From the NCBI GenBank assembly GCA_019636845.1, contig JAHBWV010000001.1, positions 1,302,001-1,366,000 of the forward strand: a stretch of 64,000 nucleotides of DNA, in the 5' to 3' direction. Under the pieces are notes generated by a model. The model was not told where the DNA came from. It did no database searches and saw nothing but the letters and a program-made list of their open reading frames with translations. The DNA is from Phycisphaeraceae bacterium. GTDB taxonomy: Bacteria; Planctomycetota; Phycisphaerae; Phycisphaerales; UBA1924. Of the stretch, positions 41,917 through 51,058 are shown one piece after another (within the stretch, counting starts at the first letter, position 1; every line of letters begins with the position of its first letter). The translations under genes were made by a program, and so were the position numbers.

Positions 41917-43058
41917 GCGAGCAACGTCCACCCAACTTCAGGAACGGCGAAGATTCGAGAGACCTGCGCTCAATCGAGGAAGCCCGTATCGATGCAGCGA
42001 CCGGACAGGTGGGGGGTGTTTCGGACGACTTCGCACCGCCGACTGAGGAGGAGCGTGCGGCGGCGGCGATCCACATTGCGCGGGCTCCGGCGGAGCGGAT
42101 GCCCGATACGGTCCGGCAGCGTCTTGAGGCGGTCATGGCGTCGCGGATGGCGCAGCGCGATGAGTCGGGGCAGATCCCTCGATTGGTTGAGAGCGCGGGC
42201 GGGGTTCCGGATGTTGAGGGCACGAATCGCAGGAGCAAGCCGATGATCTGGCGTGTGGTTCCGTGGGTTGCGGCTGCGGCAGGGATTGCGCTTGCGGTGT
42301 ACACCGGCTACACGGGGAACCAGGCACTTCAGCGGCGGAATGCGGAGTACGCGCTGCTTCAGAGCAAGTTTGAAGAAATGCAGGCGAGGGCGACCTCGAA
42401 CGAGACGGTGCTGGCGTCGGCACGGAGCCGCGCTGCGGAGCTCGAGCGTGAGTTGGGTGTCGCCCGCGAAGGGATGAGCGATCGCGATGTTCGCCTTGTG
42501 GAGGCGGCCAAGCGTGAGCTTGAGATCGCGGAGCGGCTCGCGTCGGTGACAGCGCAGTATGAATCGGCTGGTTCGCGTCTGGCTTCGGTCGAGCGGGAGT
42601 TGAACGAGTCTCGTCTCACGCTGGCGAGGTTGCAGGCGCCGATCGATCCGGCGGAACTTCGCCAGAATCGCACGAAGCTGTTGGACGTGCCGGATTCGGT
42701 CCAGATCGCGTGGGCTCCGTTCAATCTTCCGGACGCGCCGGCGGAGCAGCTGGGTGTTCAGGGAGATGTGGTGTGGAACGATCGGCTGCAGACCGGTTAC
42801 CTGCGATTCGTCGGGCTGAACCCGAACGACCCGAACATCGAGCAGTACCAGGTCTGGGTGATCGATGAGCGGGGGCTTGAGCAGAAGGTCTCCGGTGGCG
42901 TGTTCAACGCGAGCGCGGACGGTGAGATCGTGGTGCCGATCGAACCGGGGATCGCGGTGGGACGCGTGGCGTTGTTTGCGATCACGGTCGAGAATCCGGG
43001 CGGGACGTGGGTTCCCGACCTGAAGCGCCGGGTGGTGGTTGCTCCGCGGGGTGAGTGA
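41913..43058 (+). CDS. Membrane anti-sigma factor with RskA-type domain
   Basis: 381 residues. A cytoplasmic N-terminal part (about 1-105), one membrane helix (about 108-132, MIWRVVPWVAAAAGIALAVYTGY region), then a long coiled coil (about 135-240, ELERELGVAREGM...SVERELNESRLTLARLQA) and a C-terminal RskA-like beta domain with DVVWNDRLQTGYLRFVGL and NIEQYQVWVIDERG. It would hold the ECF sigma factor at the membrane until a signal outside releases it. The N-terminal zinc-finger-like motif of many anti-sigma factors is not obvious. Confidence 0.87.
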   Translation: MSEQRPPNFRNGEDSRDLRSIEEARIDAATGQVGGVSDDFAPPTEEERAAAAIHIARAPAERMPDTVRQRLEAVMASRMAQRDESGQIPRLVESAGGVPDVEGTNRRSKPMIWRVVPWVAAAAGIALAVYTGYTGNQALQRRNAEYALLQSKFEEMQARATSNETVLASARSRAAELERELGVAREGMSDRDVRLVEAAKRELEIAERLASVTAQYESAGSRLASVERELNESRLTLARLQAPIDPAELRQNRTKLLDVPDSVQIAWAPFNLPDAPAEQLGVQGDVVWNDRLQTGYLRFVGLNPNDPNIEQYQVWVIDERGLEQKVSGGVFNASADGEIVVPIEPGIAVGRVALFAITVENPGGTWVPDLKRRVVVAPRGE

Positions 43059-43102
43059 ATCGTCGGAAACCCGGCGGTGAGAGGCGACTTAGCATCTGAA
43101 CG

Positions 43103-44710
43103 ATGATGTGGACAATACTTGGCGGTGTGGGTCTGTTCTTGCTCGGCATGTCTCTCATGACTGAGGGGCTGAAGGCGGCGGCGGGCCGGACGCTGAGGAC
43201 GATCCTTGAACGGCGTGTTTCGAGCCCCGGACGCGGGGTGTTCTGGGGTGCGTTGCTGACGGGGCTGGTTCAGTCGTCTTCGGCCACGACGATGACGACG
43301 ATCGGATTTGTCAGCGCGGGACTGCTGACGTTTCCGCAAGCGGTCGGGGTGATCTTCGGCGCGAACCTCGGGACCACGAGCACGGGGTGGTTGGTCTCGT
43401 TGCTTGGGTTCAAGGTGTCGGTCGGGGCCTTTGCGCTTCCGCTGATCTTTGTCGGGGCGGTGATGCGGCTGTTCGGGCGGGGGAGGATGCTGCACTATGG
43501 TCTGGCGGTCGCGGGTTTCGGGCTTCTCTTCGTTGGCCTTGCGACGCTTCAGTCGGGCATGTCGGGGCTTTCTGAGCGGTTCAGCCCTTCGGATCTGCCT
43601 CAGCCGACGGTGGTGGGGCGGCTGATGCTGGTGGGGATCGGGCTGGCGATGACTGTGGTGATGCAGTCTTCGAGCGCGGCGGTCGCGACGACACTGACGG
43701 CGTTGCACGCGGGAGCGATCGAGCTGGATCAGGCGGCGGCGCTCGTGATCGGACAGAACATAGGTTCGGCCGTGACATCCGCGATCGCGGCGATCGGAGG
43801 GTCTACCGCGGCGAAGCGGACCGCGTTGTCGCACGTGCTGTTCAATGTTGTGGCCGCGGCGATCGCGGTGGGCGGGCTTTCCGTGCTGACGTGGGGTGCG
43901 GAGTGGGTGAGGGCGCATGCGGGCGAGAATGGTGATGCGATTGCGATCGCGATGTTTCACACGTTGTTCAATCTGTTCGGCGTGGTGATTCTGCTGCCGC
44001 TGGTCGGGCGGTTTTCGCGTCTGATCGAGCGGATGCTGCCGGAGCGGCGATCGTCGATGCTCGCGCACCTTGACCCGCGGATTCGCGAGACGCCTTCGGT
44101 CGCTCCGGAGGCGGCCCGGCGCACGCTGCTCGAAGCGACGGCGATCATCGCGAGGGAGTGTGCGGGGGTGGTCGGCGGACAGCGAGCGATTGCAGCTCGG
44201 GAGTTGGATGCGGCGGGGCACGCGGTGCGAGAGGCGGCGGGGTTTCTCGCGCAGACAGCGGGAGATGGCGGGGGAGCGCATGTGGCCTCACGGGTCGCTG
44301 TCATGCACGCGATTGACCATCTTGGGCGCTGGATCGAGACGCTTCGGGAGGTGCCGCGGTCGAGCGGGGAGGAGTTTGCGGGAGATGAGTTGAGATTGCT
44401 CAGAGCCGAGGCGTGTGTCAGGATCGGAGAGATCCAGCGATGGGGGATGGGAGAGCGCGGGATCGATCTTGAAGCGATCGAGAGGTTGAGCAAGGGGATC
44501 GCGAACACTCGGACGCGGACGCGAGATGCGATCCTTGAACGCACGGCGACGGGGCTGGCATCGCCTGAGCAGGCGGCCAGTTGGATCGAGGAACTGAAGT
44601 GGCTCGACCGGTTGATGTACCACGCGTGGCGTGCGGTGACGCACCTTCAGCCCGTTGAAGGGACGCAGAGCCATGAGAATGAGACGCACGCCGAGAGCGG
44701 CTCGGCGTGA
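43103..44710 (+). CDS. Na+/phosphate cotransporter family protein (NptA/YjbB-like)
   Basis: 535 residues. Two inverted repeats of the Na/Pi cotransporter II fold: LVQSSSATTMTTIGFVSAG (around residue 52) and VVMQSSSAAVATTLTALHAG (about 190), plus the GANLGTTSTGWL and GQNIGSAVTSAIAAIGG motifs. The C-terminal ~200 residues form a PhoU-like helical domain. It imports or exports phosphate with sodium in the inner membrane. Monocistronic; convergent with the E2 gene nine bases away. Confidence 0.9.
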   Translation: MMWTILGGVGLFLLGMSLMTEGLKAAAGRTLRTILERRVSSPGRGVFWGALLTGLVQSSSATTMTTIGFVSAGLLTFPQAVGVIFGANLGTTSTGWLVSLLGFKVSVGAFALPLIFVGAVMRLFGRGRMLHYGLAVAGFGLLFVGLATLQSGMSGLSERFSPSDLPQPTVVGRLMLVGIGLAMTVVMQSSSAAVATTLTALHAGAIELDQAAALVIGQNIGSAVTSAIAAIGGSTAAKRTALSHVLFNVVAAAIAVGGLSVLTWGAEWVRAHAGENGDAIAIAMFHTLFNLFGVVILLPLVGRFSRLIERMLPERRSSMLAHLDPRIRETPSVAPEAARRTLLEATAIIARECAGVVGGQRAIAARELDAAGHAVREAAGFLAQTAGDGGGAHVASRVAVMHAIDHLGRWIETLREVPRSSGEEFAGDELRLLRAEACVRIGEIQRWGMGERGIDLEAIERLSKGIANTRTRTRDAILERTATGLASPEQAASWIEELKWLDRLMYHAWRAVTHLQPVEGTQSHENETHAESGSA

Positions 44711-44719
44711 GCGTGGTCG

Positions 44720-46153
44720 TCAGCCGCGGGCTGGAGCGAGGAGAGCTTCGGGATCTTGGAGGAGTCGGACGATCTCTGCGAGGGCGAGGGCGGCGGTTGC
44801 GCCATCGACGACGCGGTGGTCGCAGGCGAGGGAGAGGGGCATGAGCTTGCCGACAAACATGCCGCCGTTGCGGACGACGACGCCCTCGCGTGTGCGACCG
44901 ACGGCGAGGATGCCGACCTCGGGGTAGTTGATGATGGGCGTGGCGAAGCGGCCGGCGTATGAGCCGACGTTGCTGATGGTGAAGGTTGAGCCCATGAGCT
45001 GATCGCGTGGAATGGAGCGATCGCGTGCGGAGGAGGCGATCTGGTTGACGTGGCGTCCGATCTCGAGGACGCCGAGGGCATCGCAGTCGCGGACGACGGG
45101 GACCATCAGGCCGTTGTCGGTGTCGGTGGCGATGCCCATGTGGATGGCGCGGTGCTGGATGATCTCCTCGTTGGCATCGTCGGTCGTGCTGTTGAGGACG
45201 CGGAACTGGTCCATCGAGAGCGTGCGGCAGACTGCGGAGCAGACGAAGGGAAGGAAGGAGACCTTCTCGCCGGATGCTGCTGCGAGTTTCTTGCGGAGGG
45301 TGTCGAGTGCGGAGACGTCGGCCTCGTCCATCACGTTGAAGTGGACGGCCTGATTCACGGACTCGCGGAGGCGATTGGCGATGGTGCGACGGACACCCCG
45401 GAAGGGGATGCGAGTCACGGATTCGCCGGGGGCGAAGGTCACGGCGGGGCGAGGAGCCGGGGCGGGCGTTGCGGCTCGGGCCGGAGCGGCGGGCGCGGGT
45501 GTGCGCGGCGCTGGTGCGGGGACGCGCGAGGAGGGCGTGGTGGCGGCGGCGGGGATCGATGGCTGGCCCATGCCGCACGAGGCGCCACCGGCTGCGGCGG
45601 CGCGGACGTCTTTCTCGGTGACGCGGCCGCCGATGCCGGAGCCGCTGACACGGTCGATGTCGATGTTGAGGTCGCGGGCAAGGCGACGGACGGCGGGGGT
45701 GGCGAGGGCTTTGCCGGGCGCGGCGGACATGCCGGCGAGTTCTCCGGACATTTTGCCGACGACGGTTCCCGCGTCTTCGCGATGCGCGGGCTCGGCCGGC
45801 TCGGCGTGCGCGCCGTTGGCGTGGCCGGAGGCGGCAGAAGCGGTCTTGGCGGGGGCGGGGGAGCCCTTGGCGGAGGGCTTGGAATCGGCCGCGGCGTCGC
45901 CGACGTAGGTCACGAGGGGATTGCCGACGTGCTGGATCTCTCCCTCGACGCCGTGCAGTTCCTTGATGGTGCCGGCGCGCGGGCTGGGGACTTCGACGAG
46001 GGCCTTATCGGTCTCCATCTCGGCGAGGATGTCGTGCTCGGCGACGGTCTGGCCGACCTGCACGCGCCACTTGATGAGTTCGGCCTCGTGCACACCCTCG
46101 CCGAGGTCGGGGAGGATGAAGACGTTGGGGTCGGCGGACTTCTGGTGAGCCAT
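44720..46153 (-). CDS. Dihydrolipoamide acyltransferase (E2) of a 2-oxoacid dehydrogenase complex
   Basis: 477 residues. Lipoyl domain (1-90) with lipoylated K50 in ETDKALVE, Ala/Pro-rich linker, peripheral-subunit-binding domain (about 150-185, ATPAVRRLARDLNIDIDRV), a second Ala/Pro linker (200-240), then the catalytic domain (about 245-477) with HRVVDG (H446, D450). Third gene of the E1alpha-E1beta-E2 set, but separated from E1beta by the IVP cassette. No E3 in the window. CGGAG lies ahead of ATG 46153. Could serve pyruvate or branched-chain 2-oxoacids. Confidence 0.93.
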   Translation of the reverse strand: MAHQKSADPNVFILPDLGEGVHEAELIKWRVQVGQTVAEHDILAEMETDKALVEVPSPRAGTIKELHGVEGEIQHVGNPLVTYVGDAAADSKPSAKGSPAPAKTASAASGHANGAHAEPAEPAHREDAGTVVGKMSGELAGMSAAPGKALATPAVRRLARDLNIDIDRVSGSGIGGRVTEKDVRAAAAGGASCGMGQPSIPAAATTPSSRVPAPAPRTPAPAAPARAATPAPAPRPAVTFAPGESVTRIPFRGVRRTIANRLRESVNQAVHFNVMDEADVSALDTLRKKLAAASGEKVSFLPFVCSAVCRTLSMDQFRVLNSTTDDANEEIIQHRAIHMGIATDTDNGLMVPVVRDCDALGVLEIGRHVNQIASSARDRSIPRDQLMGSTFTISNVGSYAGRFATPIINYPEVGILAVGRTREGVVVRNGGMFVGKLMPLSLACDHRVVDGATAALALAEIVRLLQDPEALLAPARG

Positions 46154-46171
46154 GGGGGGGACTCCGAGCAA

Positions 46172-46203
46172 AATAGCAAATGGCAAATAGCCAAATGGCA
46201 AAC
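46172..46203. repeat. Left inverted flank of the IVP cassette (CAAATGGCAAA units)
   Basis: The plus strand reads AAATAGCAAATGGCAAATAG followed by CCAAATGGCAAACTG, i.e. two CAAATGGCAAA units. The opposite flank (46606-46632) carries TTTGCCATTTGC, so the core GCAAATGGCAAA is inverted around the IVP gene. It lies directly between the E2 start and the IVP stop. Confidence 0.7.
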
Positions 46204-46208
46204 TGAGG

Positions 46209-46580
46209 TCAGGTGGCGGAAAGGTCGTTTCGACGGGTGCGGTGAATGATGGCTCCGATGATCTTTCGCAGTTCAGAGGACTCGGAAGCCAAGCCGGCGA
46301 TGCGTGATTCGTCGATCCACTTCCGATGAATGACAAAGCGAAACCAGTATCGAAGTTCGGCGAGTTCCTTGAGGACGATCGAGAGGCACTTGCAGAAATC
46401 CTTGCGGCTCATCGCTTCATCGGCTTCGGCGGCGTTGGCTCCTACTGAAGTGCCGGCGCCGTAGATCTGGTCCACGGCCCGGCGAGACTTTCCCAATGCC
46501 TCGACGGCATCGGCGAGATCAGCCGTGCGGTGGCTGAACGCTTCGATGCGATCAACGAGTTCGGGTGGAAGTCGTCCCAT
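46209..46580 (-). CDS. Four-helix-bundle protein, 23S rRNA-intervening-sequence (IVP/S23) family
   Basis: 123 residues, all alpha. The pattern RIEAFSHRTADLADAVEAL...KSRRAVDQIYGAGTSVGANAAEADEAMSRKDFCKCLSIVLKELAELRYW is the S23/IVP family signature (four-helix bundle protein; related in fold to the DGR accessory protein Avd). The family was first seen inside 23S rRNA intervening sequences but is also found at scattered chromosomal sites. Function unknown. Here it breaks the pyruvate-dehydrogenase-type operon and is bounded by inverted GCAAATGGCAAA motifs. Start ATG 46580; weak SD. The true start could lie upstream in the flank. Confidence 0.9.
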   Translation of the reverse strand: MGRLPPELVDRIEAFSHRTADLADAVEALGKSRRAVDQIYGAGTSVGANAAEADEAMSRKDFCKCLSIVLKELAELRYWFRFVIHRKWIDESRIAGLASESSELRKIIGAIIHRTRRNDLSAT

Positions 46581-46605
46581 TCGTGTCCGATCCGACGTTT
46601 GCGAT

Positions 46606-46632
46606 CTGGCCCTTTGCCATTTGCGATTTGTC
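46606..46632. repeat. Right inverted flank of the IVP cassette (TTTGCCATTTGC)
   Basis: The plus strand reads CTGGCCCTTTGCCATTTGCGATTTG, ending a few bases before the E1beta stop codon (46633-46635). Its reverse complement GCAAATGGCAAAGGG matches the motif on the other side of the IVP gene (core 12 bases) and the solo copy near rlmE (15 bases). Confidence 0.7.
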
Positions 46633-47631
46633 TTAGTACGAAAGCGTTTGAACGATCGCTTCGCCGATGCGTTCGGCGTTGGGGAGGTACTCGAGTTCGA
46701 GCTTGTAGTAGGGCATGACGGTGTCGAAGCCGGCGACGCGCTGCACGGGGGCTTTGAGGTGCAGGAAGCAGTGCTCCTGGATGATGGCGGAGAGTTCGGC
46801 ACCCATGCCGCAGGTCTTGGGGGCTTCGTGGACGATGACGCAGCGCCCGGTCTTCAGGACGGACTGGATGATGGTGTCCTGGTCGATGGGGTAGATGGTG
46901 CGGAGGTCGATGAGTTCGGCGGAGACATCTTCGGGAAGTTTGTCGAGCGCGGCGAGGCACTCGAAGACGGAGGCACCCCAGGAGACGACGGTGATGTCGG
47001 TGCCCTCGGAGACCACTTTGGCCTGGCCGATCGGGATGGTGTATTCCTCTTCGGGGATCTGCTCGCGATAGGAGCGGTAGACGCGCTTGGGCTCGAAGAA
47101 GACGATGGGGTCGGGGTCGCGGATGGCGGAGAGGAGGAGGCCCTTGGCGTCGTAGGGCGTGCAGGGCATGACGACCTTGAGGCCGGGCGTGTGGGCGTAG
47201 ATGGACTCGGGTGAGTCGGAGTGGAGTTCGGGGGCGTGGATGCCGCCGCCGACGGGGACGCGGACGGTCATGGGGACGGTGATCGCGCCTCGTGAGCGTG
47301 TGCGGTAGCGTGCGGCGTGGTTGGTGAGCTGGTCGTACGCGGGGCCGAGGAAGCCTTCGAACTGGATTTCGGGGATGGGGCGCATGCCGCCCATGGCCAG
47401 GCCGATGGCGGTGCCCATGATGCCGGACTCGGCGAGGGGCGTGTCGACGACGCGGTCGGCGCCGAAGCGTTTCTGGAGGCCATCGGTGACGCGGAAGACG
47501 CCGCCGTTGAGGCCCACGTCCTCGCCGAGACAGACGACGCGCTCATCGCGTTCCATTTCCTGGTAGAGGGCCTCGTTGATGGCGTCGACGAGGGTGAGGC
47601 CCTTCTCTTTCATCATGTCGGTGCGGGGCAT
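46633..47631 (-). CDS. 2-oxoacid dehydrogenase E1 component, beta subunit (pyruvate dehydrogenase type)
   Basis: 332 residues. Family landmarks: CLGEDVGLNGGVFRVTDGL, DTPLAESGIMGTAIGLAMGG, EIQFEGFL, HSDSPESIYAHTPGLKVVMP, and EGTDITVVSWGASV. It pairs with E1alpha to decarboxylate a 2-oxoacid with thiamine diphosphate. Located 52 bases after E1alpha on the same strand. Similarity pattern is that of Bacillus-type PdhB/BkdAB, so substrate (pyruvate or branched-chain oxoacid) cannot be settled from sequence alone. Confidence 0.93.
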   Translation of the reverse strand: MPRTDMMKEKGLTLVDAINEALYQEMERDERVVCLGEDVGLNGGVFRVTDGLQKRFGADRVVDTPLAESGIMGTAIGLAMGGMRPIPEIQFEGFLGPAYDQLTNHAARYRTRSRGAITVPMTVRVPVGGGIHAPELHSDSPESIYAHTPGLKVVMPCTPYDAKGLLLSAIRDPDPIVFFEPKRVYRSYREQIPEEEYTIPIGQAKVVSEGTDITVVSWGASVFECLAALDKLPEDVSAELIDLRTIYPIDQDTIIQSVLKTGRCVIVHEAPKTCGMGAELSAIIQEHCFLHLKAPVQRVAGFDTVMPYYKLELEYLPNAERIGEAIVQTLSY

Positions 47632-47683
47632 GGACGGCTCCGTGGGGCGAGGTCTGGTTGAGCGTGCGTGGCGCGGAGGCGGA

Positions 47684-48808
47684 TCAGTACGTGGAGGGCT
47701 CTGCGGCGAGTCCGGCCTGTGTCGGATCCTGGCCGAGCGAACTGGTGCGCATGGTGCGCTTCTGGCGCTCGAGTTCTTCGGGGATCTCGGCGTAGGTGTA
47801 GTCGAAGATGTCGCTGATGAGGGGCTTCTCGATGGTCTCTGCGGCCTTGACGACGTCGGCGACGAAGACCTTGGCCTTCTCCTCCGCGGCCTTCTGCTTC
47901 TCGTCGGACCAGAGGTTCTTGCGCTCGAGATATTTGCGGAGGCGGATCATGGGGTCCTTGCCGATCCAGGCGTCGACTTCCTTGGTGTCGCGGTAGCGGC
48001 GGGCATCGTCGGCGGTGGTGTGATCCGCAAGGCGATAGGTCACGGCTTCGATGAACGAGGGGCCGCCGCCCTGGCGGGCGCGCTCGATGGCGTCCTTGCT
48101 GGCCTTGTGGACGGCGAGGAGGTCGTTGCCATCGACCTGGATGGTGGGCATGTCATAGGCGAGGGCCTTCTGGGCGACGGTCGCGGAGTTCATCTGCTGG
48201 TCGCGTGGGACGCTGATGGCCCACTGGTTGTTCTGGCAGAAGAAGACGCAGGGGACCTGGAGGGTGGAGGCGAAGTTCATGGCCTCGTGGAAGTCGCCCT
48301 CGGAGGTGGCGCCGTCGCCGAAGTATGTGATGGCGACGCGGGGCTCCTTCTTGAGCTTGAAGGCCCAGGCGATGCCGGTGGCGTGGAGCATCTGGGTGCC
48401 GATGGGGATGGAGAGGGGCGTCATGTTCACGCCCTCGGGGATCTGGTTGCCGCGCTCGTCGCCCATCCAGTGCAGCAGGATGTAGTGCATGGGCAGGCCG
48501 TGGAGGAAGAGCGCGGCGTTCTCGCGGTAGCATGGGACGAGGAAGTCCACGCCTTTCTTTGCCGCGTATCCGGAGCCGATGGCTGCGGCCTCCTGCCCCT
48601 TGTTCTGCGGGTAGGTGCCCATGCGTCCCGAGCGTTGGAGCTTGAAGGCGATCTCGTCGAGCTGGCGGCAGTCGACCATGAACTGATAGAGCTTCAGGAT
48701 CTCCTCGTCGGAGAGGGTGTCCTTGGCGAGTTTGGCGTCAACGTGTCCCTCCTCGTCCATGATCTGGAGGTACTCAACAGACGCCGAATAGACGGTGCGG
48801 CTGGGCAT
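47684..48808 (-). CDS. 2-oxoacid dehydrogenase E1 component, alpha subunit (pyruvate dehydrogenase type)
   Basis: 374 residues. ThDP-binding motif GDGATSEGDFHEAMNFA...NNQWAIS, active-site YRENAALFLHG and the phosphorylation-loop-like TYRLADHTTADDARRYR. It matches Bacillus-type PdhA more than the proteobacterial single-chain AceE. First gene of the operon E1alpha-E1beta-(IVP)-E2. The 141 bases before it, toward the acyl-CoA dehydrogenase gene, show no clear promoter. Confidence 0.93.
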   Translation of the reverse strand: MPSRTVYSASVEYLQIMDEEGHVDAKLAKDTLSDEEILKLYQFMVDCRQLDEIAFKLQRSGRMGTYPQNKGQEAAAIGSGYAAKKGVDFLVPCYRENAALFLHGLPMHYILLHWMGDERGNQIPEGVNMTPLSIPIGTQMLHATGIAWAFKLKKEPRVAITYFGDGATSEGDFHEAMNFASTLQVPCVFFCQNNQWAISVPRDQQMNSATVAQKALAYDMPTIQVDGNDLLAVHKASKDAIERARQGGGPSFIEAVTYRLADHTTADDARRYRDTKEVDAWIGKDPMIRLRKYLERKNLWSDEKQKAAEEKAKVFVADVVKAAETIEKPLISDIFDYTYAEIPEELERQKRTMRTSSLGQDPTQAGLAAEPSTY

Positions 48809-48949
48809 GAGCCGGGCTCCTCTGGGTTCGGTTCTAGTTTACGCCAGAAAGGGGGCGATCGCGCCCCGCGTGTTGAGAAGAAACGGCACGCGACGAGTGG
48901 CGTGTGGTCAGGGATCGCTCACGCGGAGTGTCGCCAGCGGCGTTGCGGG

Positions 48950-50965
48950 CTACTGGTGGGACGCGGCGTGGGCACGGTGGTCGGCGGGGGCTTGCGCGAA
49001 CTGGCTCTGCCGATCGCCCGGGAACTGCTTGATGCCATCCTGTTTGGGCGTGCGGCCTGAGCCCTTGGCATTCGGCGAACGCTCGGAGATGATGAACTGG
49101 TTGTTCGGCATCGCTTCGGAGTGCTTGAGCGCGGCGTCCGCGGCTTTCAGCATGGTCTCGTCGGCGTTGTCGTAGAGCGCACGGATGCTGGCGTGGAACT
49201 CGCACTCGGCGAGGTCGAGGAAGTGGATGGCCGCGGCGCGGTCGCGCTCGAACTCAAGATCCGCACCGTTGCCCTTGCCCGCGTGCGACTTCAGATCGGA
49301 GTCGAGCTTGGCGAGGGTGCAGAGTGCTGCGTGGGCGAGGAGTGCACAGTCGGCGAGTCGTGCCTGAACGGCCTGGTGGACGAGCAGGCGTTCTTCGAAG
49401 CGTTTGCTCGTGATCTTGAACTGGTAGGTGTGCTCCTGGACCATGCGACAGATGCGTTCGGCGTAGGGGCGGAGCGAGGAGTCGATGGCGGTGATGGTGG
49501 GGACGCGTCGGCGGATTCCGAGGAAGACTTCGAGGCCGAGCGGGACTGCGGCTCGCATGATCTTGGGCTTCAAGAGATTGGGCGTGATGCGTGCAAGGTT
49601 CTTTCCGAACGACTCGTCCTTGTCCCAGTCCACCTTCTCTTTGACGGCGAGCATCTTCTCCGCGAGCTGCTTGCCCCCGTATCCGAAGATGTAGGCCTGC
49701 ATGACGTCGTTCGCGCCCTCGACGATGAGGTTGATGCGCGAATCGCGGAAGACGCGTTCGACCTCGTTCTCGGTCATGTAGGACTCGCCGCCCATGATCT
49801 GCACGGCGTCGTTGACGACTCGCCATCCGTACTCGGAGCAGAAGACCTTGCAGAGCGCGGTCTCGACCTGGATGTCCTCATCGTGGCGGTCGAGCATGCC
49901 GGTCGTCATGTAGAGGACTGCATCCATCGCGTAGTCGTACGCGGCCATTCGGGCGATGCGCTGGCGGACGAGTTCCTTGTCCGCGAGGGGGAGCCCGAAC
50001 TGGAATCGCGTCTGCGACCACTTCGTTGCCTGGTCGCGGCAGCGGCGCGCGCCGCCGAGCATGCCGGCGGAGAGGGTGCAGCGCCCGTAGTTGAGGCAGG
50101 AGAGGGCGATCTGGAGCCCGCGTCCTTCTTGTCCGAGGAGGTTGCTCTTGGGGACACGGACGTTGTTGAAGCGGATACGGGCCTGCCATGTGCCGCGGAT
50201 ACCGCACTTGGAGCGGTTCTTCTGGAAGATGTCAACGCCTTCGAGCCATGGGTGGCAGACGAGTGCGGAGATCTTTCCCTTTCCGTCGGGTCGGCTTTCA
50301 CGGGCCATGACGGTGAAGAGCCCGGAGATTGCTCCGGATGTCGCCCACTTCTTTTCGCCGTTGATGATGTAGTCGCCGTTCTCGTCTTTGGTGAACGTGG
50401 TCTCGCAGCCGCCAGCATCGCAGCCGACGTTTGGTTCTGAGAGACAGAACGCGCTGAGCCAGTCTTTGGCGAGGTGTGGGAGCCAGAGTTTTTTCTGTTC
50501 CTCGGAGCCGTAGAGCATGACGGCCTTGCAGCCGATGGACTGGTGTGCGGAGACGAGGACGGCGGTGGAGCCGCAGTACATGCCGATGCGTTCGAGCACG
50601 CGGTTGTACGAGGTGATGCCGAGCCCGAGGCCGCCGAATTCCTTGGGGATGGTCATTCCGAGCACGCCGACCTCGAAGAGTCGATCGATGACCCAGCGTG
50701 GGATTTCCTGATCCTGATCGATGGCGACGGCTGGATGCTCGTTGCGGAGGTACTCGTCGAGGCGGGCGAGCAGTTGGTCGCACTCGGCCTGTTCACGCGC
50801 GTCCTGCTGGGGGTAGGGGAAGTAGTAGGACTCTTTCACATTGCCCCAGAAGATGTTCTTGACGGGGCCCATGTTTGTGGGTTCTGCGCCGAGCCATTCT
50901 TCCGCCTGCTCGAGGAGCTTGCGGTCGGCTTCGGAGATGCCCTTCATCTGCTTGAGATCAGCCAT
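48950..50965 (-). CDS. Acyl-CoA dehydrogenase with C-terminal extension
   Basis: 671 residues, about 230 longer than standard acyl-CoA dehydrogenases. N-terminal ~110 residues, then the ACAD core: PKEFGGLGLG, FCLSEPNVGCDAG, EKKWATSGA, and the catalytic glutamate in INLIVEGANDVMQAYIFGYGG. A C-terminal extension of ~200 helical residues follows, as in VLCAD/ACAD9-like enzymes, which helps membrane association or dimerisation. FAD-dependent; substrate is a long or branched acyl-CoA. GGAG is 9 bases upstream. Probable head of the crotonase cluster downstream on the same strand? it lies upstream of the PDH genes with 141 bases between. Confidence 0.92.
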   Translation of the reverse strand: MADLKQMKGISEADRKLLEQAEEWLGAEPTNMGPVKNIFWGNVKESYYFPYPQQDAREQAECDQLLARLDEYLRNEHPAVAIDQDQEIPRWVIDRLFEVGVLGMTIPKEFGGLGLGITSYNRVLERIGMYCGSTAVLVSAHQSIGCKAVMLYGSEEQKKLWLPHLAKDWLSAFCLSEPNVGCDAGGCETTFTKDENGDYIINGEKKWATSGAISGLFTVMARESRPDGKGKISALVCHPWLEGVDIFQKNRSKCGIRGTWQARIRFNNVRVPKSNLLGQEGRGLQIALSCLNYGRCTLSAGMLGGARRCRDQATKWSQTRFQFGLPLADKELVRQRIARMAAYDYAMDAVLYMTTGMLDRHDEDIQVETALCKVFCSEYGWRVVNDAVQIMGGESYMTENEVERVFRDSRINLIVEGANDVMQAYIFGYGGKQLAEKMLAVKEKVDWDKDESFGKNLARITPNLLKPKIMRAAVPLGLEVFLGIRRRVPTITAIDSSLRPYAERICRMVQEHTYQFKITSKRFEERLLVHQAVQARLADCALLAHAALCTLAKLDSDLKSHAGKGNGADLEFERDRAAAIHFLDLAECEFHASIRALYDNADETMLKAADAALKHSEAMPNNQFIISERSPNAKGSGRTPKQDGIKQFPGDRQSQFAQAPADHRAHAASHQ

Positions 50966-51058
50966 TCGAGGTGCTCCGCACAACGGACGAGTCGTTCAAC
51001 AGCGTCGAGTGAGTGGATATGACGAGTTCGATCCGGATCGAACGGTATGAATTCAACC

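Noticed and set aside
45050-46249. 399-residue Gly/Asp-rich plus-strand frame
   Set aside because: It is an antisense shadow of the E2 gene. High GC and strong third-position bias create long open antisense frames throughout this window.
47576-49060. 494-residue plus-strand frame opposite E1alpha
   Set aside because: Composition is a reverse-complement reading of the PdhA-like gene; no motif or start signal.
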